Source of the DNA: UBA10364 sp905182675
Lineage (GTDB): Bacteria > Bacteroidota > Bacteroidia > Flavobacteriales > Schleiferiaceae
Length of the DNA: 64,000 bases
Direction of reading: 5' to 3'
Assembly: GCA_963933975.1 (NCBI GenBank)
Contig: CAWVWE010000010.1
Location: 11,913 to 75,912, forward strand
The notes below the pieces were generated by a model, which ran no database searches, had not been told where the DNA came from, and saw nothing but the letters and a program-made list of their open reading frames with translations. Below are positions 25,503-32,159 of this stretch, piece after piece (position 1 is the stretch's first letter; each line of letters opens with the position of its first letter). A program made the position numbers and the translations under genes.

Positions 25503-26744
25503 TTAAATGGCGTCAAGACGCGTTTTTAACTCCTTCATATAGGCCTTGTATACCGACATGCGTTCTTGCGTAAGTGGCTCAGCATCTGGTAGTTTCTGTC
25601 GGTATGGATCGACTTGTTTACCATTGACCCAAAATCTGTAACATACATGTGGTCCAGTAGCTAATCCTGTAGATCCGACATAACCAATTACATCTCCCTG
25701 CTTTACGTGAAGCCCGTTTTTGACACCTGGTCTAATTTTACTCATGTGCAAGTACTGTGTTGTATAAGTACCATTATGGCGAACCTTAACATAATTTCCA
25801 TTGGCAGAAGTATACTTTGCCGCGATGACCACACCATCCGCAGTGGTCATTATTGGAGTGCCGGTTGGCGCAGCATAATCAGTTCCTAAATGAGCTTTCC
25901 ACCGCTTTTGAACAGGATGAAACCTACGGCCACTATATCGAGATGATATGCGCGTAAAGTCCAAGGGTGCACGCAGAAATGTTTTTCGCAAGCTTCGGCC
26001 GTCCTCATCATAGTAATCATGGAAACCCAACTCATTTTTATAGGGGAAAGCGTAAAAATCATTATCTACATGATTGATATTGGATGCTATAACGCGCTTT
26101 AGTCCCACGTAGGTGGTGTCATCTACGTATTCTTCTTCGTAAACCACAGAGAACTGATCCCCCTTTTGAAGGCGGAAGAAGTCAATACTCCATGCGTAGA
26201 TCTCCACCAAAGACATCGCTAAGGCTTGAGTACCTCCTGCCCTGCCAACACTTAAATACAGAGCATCTTCAATGGTTCCTGAAATCTCTCTTCTGCGAAC
26301 AATTCGTTCTTTCTCTACTTTTTTAGCGTATAGTGAATCTTGAAGAGAAACAATCCAATACTCATATTTACTCTCAGGATAAATAAAATAGCTTGGGAAA
26401 ATAGAGTTGTCTCCCGTAGCAAACTTAACCTCAACCTCTGCCCTAATTCGTCGGACATTGAATTCATCTTCTACGGCAGCAGCGATCTTATAAATTTGTG
26501 ATGTGCCTATACCTCTTTTACCTAAAAGTGCGCCAAAGCTCTCTCCCGAAATGATCTTATGGCTCTCAAAACGTAGGGTATCTGAGGGTATCGTTAAATA
26601 AAAGGCAGGTTCTTGAACGGTCAGATCTACCTCATCCAAACTCATTTCCACTTGAGGTTCTGACGACTCAGCAGAAATCACACTGAACAAAATGATGACA
26701 AAAAAAGATGCGACGGCGATCCATGCCAGCTTCTTTAAACTCAT
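25503..26744 (-). CDS. M23-family (LytM) metallopeptidase, envelope-anchored
   Basis: 413 residues. An N-terminal membrane anchor or uncleaved signal (~5-25), a LysM/OapA-like middle part (~60-260, with SGESFGALLGKRGI), then an M23 domain with zinc ligands His285 and Asp289 (HLGTDYAAPTGTP) and His333 (QYLHMSKI). ATGPHVCYRFWVNGK is the usual C-terminal block. All catalytic residues are present, so it is probably an active peptidoglycan endopeptidase or elastase-type enzyme in the periplasm. It starts five bases after the tryptophan dioxygenase-like gene, so the two are co-transcribed. Confidence 0.9.
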   Translation of the reverse strand: MSLKKLAWIAVASFFVIILFSVISAESSEPQVEMSLDEVDLTVQEPAFYLTIPSDTLRFESHKIISGESFGALLGKRGIGTSQIYKIAAAVEDEFNVRRIRAEVEVKFATGDNSIFPSYFIYPESKYEYWIVSLQDSLYAKKVEKERIVRRREISGTIEDALYLSVGRAGGTQALAMSLVEIYAWSIDFFRLQKGDQFSVVYEEEYVDDTTYVGLKRVIASNINHVDNDFYAFPYKNELGFHDYYDEDGRSLRKTFLRAPLDFTRISSRYSGRRFHPVQKRWKAHLGTDYAAPTGTPIMTTADGVVIAAKYTSANGNYVKVRHNGTYTTQYLHMSKIRPGVKNGLHVKQGDVIGYVGSTGLATGPHVCYRFWVNGKQVDPYRQKLPDAEPLTQERMSVYKAYMKELKTRLDAI

Positions 26745-26748
26745 AAGG

Positions 26749-27714
26749 TTATTTCTCTAATTCACTTAATGTTTCATGTACCCAACTCTTGCCCCAATCC
26801 GCAATTTGCGTAGCAGTCCATAACTCCGGAAAGAACACACGGCGTTGGAACCTAGGAGGTAAATATTTTTGCCAATTAGTTCCACCGGTTGCCTGAATGT
26901 CTACCGGTTTTTTGCTTAAATATCTAACGGCTGTTTTATAATGCTGTAGTGGCCAATATACATTGACATTGAGGTCTAATTTACGCAATGCATCCTCCAG
27001 ATCAGCACACTGATCTTCAGTCCAGTGCTCTTTAAAACCTTGGTATTTAGCCCATATATTACAATGCTCATACGCCTCTGCTGTAAACAGCAAATCATCC
27101 CAATATTTTTCCATGAACTGAACAGCTGTATAGGCAGGTTGACCTGTACTTTCAACCTTGGCTCCATCCTTCCAATAAATTGAATTCATCTGATTCTCAA
27201 GGGAAGCTTCACGTAATTCCTCACGCTTGCTCTCTGCCACAATATTTATGACTGGAGCACAACCTAATTCGATGATGCGATATTGTACACTTTGGAATCC
27301 AGAAGCTGGAGCTAACGCATCTCTGAAGGTTAAAAACTCTTCTTTTTTCATGCCTAATTCCATGACACCAAAGCTGTGTTTTAAAGCATCGAAGTAGCGA
27401 TTTATTCTCGCAATGCGCTCAGTGAAGTCCTCGAAATCAGGCTCTACAGATCCCGCTAAGGCATCTATTTCTATTCGAGTAAGCTTAAAGTATAATTCCG
27501 TAATCTGATGATACATGATGAAAATAGGCTCATCTGCAACCTGCGTTACAGGACGCTGTAAGCTCAGCAGTGTATCTAACTGTATATAGTCCCAATAATT
27601 TTGAAACTGCTGCTGCTGCCATCCATTGACATAGGTTTCAAAGTCTTGACCCGTATGCTCAATTTTCGAGCGCAAGGATTCAAGTTTTTGCATTAATTCA
27701 GGAGTCCACTCCAT
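26749..27714 (-). CDS. Tryptophan 2,3-dioxygenase family protein
   Basis: About 321 residues from the second Met (27714). The 12-residue extension to 27750 contains a perfect -7 promoter box, so the shorter start is preferred. Matches to heme-dependent TDO: FIMYHQITELYFK (substrate/heme pocket), SGFQSVQYRIIELG, LQHYKTAVRYL with the likely proximal heme His, and ATGGTNWQKYLPP. TDO opens the tryptophan indole ring to N-formylkynurenine. The group is more divergent than canonical KynA (VHQAYELWFK, GTGGSSG), so substrate is not certain. No other kynurenine gene is nearby. Confidence 0.8.
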   Translation of the reverse strand: MEWTPELMQKLESLRSKIEHTGQDFETYVNGWQQQQFQNYWDYIQLDTLLSLQRPVTQVADEPIFIMYHQITELYFKLTRIEIDALAGSVEPDFEDFTERIARINRYFDALKHSFGVMELGMKKEEFLTFRDALAPASGFQSVQYRIIELGCAPVINIVAESKREELREASLENQMNSIYWKDGAKVESTGQPAYTAVQFMEKYWDDLLFTAEAYEHCNIWAKYQGFKEHWTEDQCADLEDALRKLDLNVNVYWPLQHYKTAVRYLSKKPVDIQATGGTNWQKYLPPRFQRRVFFPELWTATQIADWGKSWVHETLSELEK

Positions 27715-27737
27715 AAGGCATGAAAATAGGTTATGCT

Positions 27738-27745
27738 CAAAAATA
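27738..27745 (-). promoter_or_regulatory. -7 element TATTTTTG before the TDO-family gene
   Basis: A perfect TAnnTTTG on the minus strand, 23 bases before the ATG at 27714 and inside the longer open frame. This decides the start. Confidence 0.5.
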
Positions 27746-27795
27746 AGCATTGCACTCCTTGATTATCTTAGAACAGTGATCGGATTATGAACGAA

Positions 27796-28830
27796 TTAAT
27801 TCGCCTTGTACTTAGAGAGTGTGAACTTGAATTCTGTCCCTTCACCCTCTTTGGATTTTACCGTAATGGTTTCGTTATGCTTATCTATGATGTGCTTCAC
27901 AATGGACAACCCTAGACCAGATCCTCCAGCCTCCCTGGACCTCGCCTTATCAACCCTGTAAAACCGTTCAAAAACACGTCCAAGATCTTCTTCTGGTATG
28001 CCAAATCCACGGTCCTTAATCGTAATTTGAATTTTATCGTCAACCTCATCACAATACAGAGATACCGTTTTACCCTCATCACTATACTTCATAGCGTTAA
28101 CAAGAAGATTATCTAAAACCTGCTCTATACGAGGTGCGTCGCAAAAGACAAAAGTCTTTTTATCAATATTAAACATTACGCTAACCTTAGCGCTCCGTTT
28201 TCCGGCGTAACTCTCTATAACTTGCAACGTATCTTCAATGAGGTTATTCAGGTTGATCGGGGCCAACATGATATCATATTGGCCACTTTCAACCTTAGAA
28301 AGTACATCCATATCCTTAATCAAGGAAGTCATTCGTTCTACAGATTTAGCCGCGCGCTTAAGAAATTTGAGGGCAACTTTAGGATCTTCTATGGCGCCAT
28401 CCAGCAAAGTAAGGACGTAGCCTTGAATATTGAAAATAGGAGTTTTTAATTCATGACTGACATTTCCTATGTACTCTCTACGAAATTGTTCACGACCTTT
28501 TAGCTCCTCAACAATAAGACTCTGACGCGAAGTCCATTGATATACTTCGTTTTCTAGGGTCTGGAGTGTTACTGTCTTACGCGATTTAGAGGGTAACGAG
28601 GAACTCATGCCATGTTCCTCAATCATCATCTGGATTTTCCGGACCCGTAAAGTGACGTTTAGGTAAATGCTCAACATCAATGCAATAAACAACACCGCAC
28701 CGAAAAACATCCATAGCAACCAATCCGGTATGGCGGGATAAACAGCACTCATATAATTAAGTAATAACGCAAAAAGCGTAAAACCAAGTGTAAAACAAAT
28801 TGCTACTCGCACTAACCTACCGTATTTCAT
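27796..28830 (-). CDS. PhoR-like sensor histidine kinase
   Basis: 344 residues. Two N-terminal membrane helices (~8-28, ~38-58) with only a short periplasmic loop, then DHp domain with EYIGNVSHELKTPI (phospho-acceptor His126) and HATPase: N-box NLLVNAMKYSDEG, G1 DRGFGIPEEDLG, F-box RVFERFYRVD, G2 GSGLGLSIVKHI. The absence of a sensory domain and the phoB-like partner one base away resemble the PhoR arrangement of Bacteroidota, where phosphate transport proteins may relay the signal. The signal is inferred, not shown. Confidence 0.85.
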   Translation of the reverse strand: MKYGRLVRVAICFTLGFTLFALLLNYMSAVYPAIPDWLLWMFFGAVLFIALMLSIYLNVTLRVRKIQMMIEEHGMSSSLPSKSRKTVTLQTLENEVYQWTSRQSLIVEELKGREQFRREYIGNVSHELKTPIFNIQGYVLTLLDGAIEDPKVALKFLKRAAKSVERMTSLIKDMDVLSKVESGQYDIMLAPINLNNLIEDTLQVIESYAGKRSAKVSVMFNIDKKTFVFCDAPRIEQVLDNLLVNAMKYSDEGKTVSLYCDEVDDKIQITIKDRGFGIPEEDLGRVFERFYRVDKARSREAGGSGLGLSIVKHIIDKHNETITVKSKEGEGTEFKFTLSKYKAN

Positions 28831-29522
28831 TACGCTGCAAGCTCAAATTTATACCCTACACCTTTGACTGTTTTTATTAAGTCGTCACCGATTTTTTCTC
28901 TTAATTTTCTGATGTGTACATCAATGGTACGTCCACCAACGATCACGGCTGTTCCCCAAATTCTATCCATGATTTCTTCACGAGTAAAAACTTTCCCAGG
29001 TTTAGAAGCTAATAAGCTTAGAAGTTCAAATTCTTTTCTAGGGAGATCTAATACTTTTCCATTGAGTTCGATATGATAACGCTCAGGATCGATGATCAAA
29101 GTCCCTAATTGCATACGATCTGGCACTACTTGACCTTGGGTAGGGCGCCGCCTTAGGAGCGCTTTTAGTCTCGAAGTCAGTACTTTAGGCTTGACAGGCT
29201 TGGTGATATAATCGTCTGCCCCCGCCTCAAAACCTGCAACCTGTGAATAGTCCTCACCACGAGCCGTAAGGAAAGCTATGATAGTATGTTCTAAACCAGG
29301 AATTTTCTTGATTTGGTCACAAGCTTCTATGCCATCCATTTCAGGCATCATCAGGTCCAAAAGTATAAGATCTGGCTTGATCTCTCGGGCTTTAGTTACA
29401 CCTTCTTTACCGCTTGAAGCTGTATAAACCTTGTAGCCTTCATTTTTTAAATTATAAGCGACAATCTCTAAAATGTCCGGCTCATCATCTACAAGTAATA
29501 TTTTTGCTTCCCAAGTTTTCAT
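28830..29522 (-). CDS. OmpR/PhoB-family response regulator
   Basis: 230 residues. Receiver domain with acidic pocket Asp13/Asp14, phospho-acceptor Asp56 (LILLDLMMPEMDG) and Lys108 (TKPVKP). The C-terminal winged helix has the PhoB-type PRKEFELLSLLASKPGKVFTREEI and GGRTIDVHIRKLREKIG ending VKGVGYKFE. It overlaps the kinase by one base and diverges from the lipoprotein gene with 193 bases between. An 11-bp phased heptamer array in that gap could be its own target (see regulatory feature). Confidence 0.9.
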   Translation of the reverse strand: MKTWEAKILLVDDEPDILEIVAYNLKNEGYKVYTASSGKEGVTKAREIKPDLILLDLMMPEMDGIEACDQIKKIPGLEHTIIAFLTARGEDYSQVAGFEAGADDYITKPVKPKVLTSRLKALLRRRPTQGQVVPDRMQLGTLIIDPERYHIELNGKVLDLPRKEFELLSLLASKPGKVFTREEIMDRIWGTAVIVGGRTIDVHIRKLREKIGDDLIKTVKGVGYKFELAA

Positions 29523-29608
29523 AAGTAGTATGCTCTAACACAAAGGAAAGTAATAAATTCTATTGTAACTCACGAAATGATCACTGGTTACAATAAGGTA
29601 AAATGTAT

Positions 29609-29686
29609 TTAACACAAGGTTAATCCACGATGAAATCAAAGTTCACACCGACATAAAGTTCAGTTTACATTCAACTCCTTCATTTG
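29609..29686 (+). promoter_or_regulatory. Phased heptamer array (Pho-box-like) and -7 box before the lipoprotein gene
   Basis: T-rich heptamers begin every 11 bases: TTAACAC (29609), TTAATCC (29620), TGAAATC (29631, weak), TTCACAC (29642), ATAAAGT (29653, weak), TTTACAT (29664). A near-consensus -7 box TTCATTTG follows at 29679-29686. An 11-base repeat step just upstream of the core promoter is the geometry of PhoB/OmpR-type binding sites. The site is directly beside the phoB-like gene. Assignment to that regulator is inference. Confidence 0.45.
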
Positions 29687-29715
29687 TAGTAGAAATAAAC
29701 TAACTAAACAAAACG

Positions 29716-32058
29716 ATGAAACTAATTAACATTTTCAGCTACGTACTACTAGCTGTTTTATTAAGTTCTTGTGACAACGGAGGGACTGATCCAAAGCCAG
29801 TGGATCCTTCTATAGTTATTAATAAGGCAGGACTACTTACGGTAAATGAAACGTGGAATGCAGATTCGATCTATGTCCTTACAGGTCGTTTCGTAATTGA
29901 TGCTGGCGTAACCCTCACCATTGAACCAGGTACCATCATTAAGGGTAAAGAAGGAGATGGTGCAAATGCTTCTGTATTGATCGTTAGTAAAGGAGGTTTG
30001 ATTGATGCTCAAGGTACTGCAGATCAGCCAATCGTTATGACTTCTGTACTTGACAACATCAATGTAGGTCAGAGAAATGGCTCAAATCTGGACGAAACTG
30101 ACAAAGGCCTTTGGGGTGGTTTAATCATCTTAGGAGATGCCCCTATTTCTGCCAATGCTTCTACCTCACTTATAGAGGGCCTTCCTGCGAACGAACCATG
30201 GGCTGAATACGGAGGATCCAACCCTACAGATAATTCTGGTACCATAACCTACATGAGCGTACGCCATGGAGGAACACTGATCGGTGACGGTAACGAAATC
30301 AATGGTATCACTTTTGGTGGCGTGGGTTCAGGAACCACTATTGATCATATTGAAGTATTCGCAACTTTAGATGACGGAGTTGAATTCTTTGGAGGTACCG
30401 TAAACGTATCTAATGTAAGTGTTACCGCTCAAGGAGACGACGGGTTCGATATTGACCAGGCTTACTCTGGTACTATAGATAACTTCGTTTATGTGGCAGG
30501 AGGAGATTCTGACCATGGGCTGGAAATCGACGGTCCTGAAGGATCCTCAACTGGTAGCTTCACTTTAAAGAATGGCACACTAATGGGTTTAAACGGTGAA
30601 TACGCTGATTTCCGCGATGGTGCAGTTGGCAACGTAGAAAATCTATTCTTTTTTGGGTTCTCTTCGAAAGCTGATTTTGAGATTGACGACTCCACTTCTT
30701 CCTCTAACCATAGCAACCAGCTATTGAATTTCACGAATATCGAAATCAACACTGCCCACCTTAACGAAGGCAACATGTCCGCCGTTTCCATTTTTATGGA
30801 TAAGTCAGGGCTTGATGCATTTAACTCGGGGCTTCCTGGATCAGTAGTTGTTGAGCCAACAGTAGGTGCTAATACCGCTAACTTTGCTTGGACACTTACT
30901 GCCCAAAACGGCAACCACGATGACTTCGCTGGTCCATTTAACACTCCTTCCCCCATCCTAAAATCCGGCATCATAGATGGTAACGAAATTTGGTCTGCCG
31001 CTCGCGTTTATGAATTACAAGGACGTGTCGTAGTTGACGCTGGCGATACCTTAACCATAGAGCCTGGTACGATTATCAAATCAAACTCTGGGCAAGGTGC
31101 TTATGCTTCCGCATTAATCGTTGCTCAAGGTGGTTATCTTGTAGCACGTGGCACGGAACTAGCCCCGATCATTATGACCTCTGTATTCGATGATATTGAA
31201 ATAGGGCAAGCGCAAGGGAGTAATCTCGACGAAACTGATGCTGGCCTTTGGGGTGGTTTGATTGTTCTTGGCTATGCGCCTATCTCTGCTGATGCCGCAA
31301 CAGCTCGTATAGAGGGAATTCCTGCTAATGAGACCTATGGTATTTATGGCGGTTCTGATGCGATGGACAACTCTGGGATTTTTGAATATATCTCCATACG
31401 TCACGGTGGAGCCTTGCTAGGTGAGGGAAATGAAATTAATGGTTTGACTTTAGCGGGTGTTGGTTCTGAGACTGTAGTAAACAATATTGAAGTAGTTGCT
31501 AATATAGACGACGGATTCGAGTTCTTCGGAGGAACTGTCAATGCCTCAAACCTGGTCGTTTGGGCGCAAGGAGACGATGCTTATGATATTGACCAAGCCT
31601 ACTCAGGTACTATAGACAACTTTGTGTATGTCGCCGGAACAGATTCCGATCACGGCTTAGAAGTCGATGGTCCAGAAGGATCAACTGGTGCTGGATTTAC
31701 CGCCAAGAATGGGACATTATACGGCCTGATGGCTGAAATAGCCGATTTCCGGGACTCTGCCATGGGAACCGTTGAAATGGTATTTATTAAAGCATTCGAT
31801 GATAGTGGTGATTGGGAGATAGACGAAGCTGGTGGGGCTTATAATTTTAACAATGGTTTATTAAACTTCAATTCCATCGAAATTGACTTGAGTACCTATG
31901 CTTCCGGTACTATTGTGAGTGATGTTTTCTTAGATAAGTCTGGTGAAATTACGAACTGGTCACCCTCTAGTTTTGCTACTTCGGTCACTACTCCTACTGT
32001 AGGAGCTGACGAAAGCAAATTTAACTGGACCTACGCATCACAAAACGGCGCTTTTTAA
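29716..32058 (+). CDS. Lipoprotein with two tandem ~370-residue beta-rich domains
   Basis: 780 residues. Lipoprotein signal ending LLSSC (Cys19), followed by DNGGTD, compatible with export to the outer membrane. Residues ~36-410 and ~414-780 are two copies of one domain; both contain VDAG-x-TLTIEPGTIIK, ETD-x-GLWGGLI, RHGG, DDG-x-EFFGGTVN, DIDQAYSGTIDNFVYVAG and SDHGLE-x-DGPEGS. The regular short G/D-rich strands suggest a beta-helix or solenoid that may bind calcium. I recall this family as unnamed or misnamed 'multidrug transporter' next to TonB-dependent receptors; no transporter feature is present. Probably the surface partner of the receptor encoded 101 bases downstream. Confidence 0.8.
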   Translation: MKLINIFSYVLLAVLLSSCDNGGTDPKPVDPSIVINKAGLLTVNETWNADSIYVLTGRFVIDAGVTLTIEPGTIIKGKEGDGANASVLIVSKGGLIDAQGTADQPIVMTSVLDNINVGQRNGSNLDETDKGLWGGLIILGDAPISANASTSLIEGLPANEPWAEYGGSNPTDNSGTITYMSVRHGGTLIGDGNEINGITFGGVGSGTTIDHIEVFATLDDGVEFFGGTVNVSNVSVTAQGDDGFDIDQAYSGTIDNFVYVAGGDSDHGLEIDGPEGSSTGSFTLKNGTLMGLNGEYADFRDGAVGNVENLFFFGFSSKADFEIDDSTSSSNHSNQLLNFTNIEINTAHLNEGNMSAVSIFMDKSGLDAFNSGLPGSVVVEPTVGANTANFAWTLTAQNGNHDDFAGPFNTPSPILKSGIIDGNEIWSAARVYELQGRVVVDAGDTLTIEPGTIIKSNSGQGAYASALIVAQGGYLVARGTELAPIIMTSVFDDIEIGQAQGSNLDETDAGLWGGLIVLGYAPISADAATARIEGIPANETYGIYGGSDAMDNSGIFEYISIRHGGALLGEGNEINGLTLAGVGSETVVNNIEVVANIDDGFEFFGGTVNASNLVVWAQGDDAYDIDQAYSGTIDNFVYVAGTDSDHGLEVDGPEGSTGAGFTAKNGTLYGLMAEIADFRDSAMGTVEMVFIKAFDDSGDWEIDEAGGAYNFNNGLLNFNSIEIDLSTYASGTIVSDVFLDKSGEITNWSPSSFATSVTTPTVGADESKFNWTYASQNGAF
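29821..32055 (+). repeat. Internal gene duplication: two ~1.1-kb copies within the lipoprotein gene
   Basis: Copy 1 spans roughly 29821-30945, copy 2 roughly 30955-32055. Protein similarity is high throughout. Local DNA identity is visible (TCTGGTACTATAGATAACTT at 30469 against TCAGGTACTATAGACAACTT at 31603), but third positions have drifted, so the duplication is not recent. Confidence 0.85.
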
Positions 32059-32068
32059 CGTCGCATAC

Positions 32069-32097
32069 TTTACATAAAGTTAACTATACATTAAAGG
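32069..32097 (+). promoter_or_regulatory. Second 11-bp phased heptamer set, before the receptor gene
   Basis: TTTACAT (32069), TTAACTA (32080) and TTAAAGG (32091) again start 11 bases apart. The stretch ACATAAAGTTAA (32072-32083) differs by one base from ACATAAAGTTCA at 29651-29662 in front of the lipoprotein gene. A shared regulator is inferred. Confidence 0.38.
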
Positions 32098-32125
32098 GCC
32101 CGAGACATTAGTCTCGGGCCTTTTT
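32094..32125 (+). terminator. Hairpin with T-run between lipoprotein and receptor genes
   Basis: A perfect 10-bp stem GGCCCGAGAC/GTCTCGGGCC with ATTA loop followed by TTTTTGGTTTTTTT. It is a strong intrinsic terminator. If the receptor is transcribed from the heptamer region upstream, it would act as an attenuator instead. Confidence 0.85.
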
Positions 32126-32159
32126 GGTTTTTTTGCATTATAATAGAAGTCAAGTCAAA

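Noticed and set aside
30489..30974. A 161-codon minus-strand open frame opposite the duplicated lipoprotein
   Set aside because: It is the mirror of one repeat copy, rich in Ser/Pro, without a promoter or a conserved domain.
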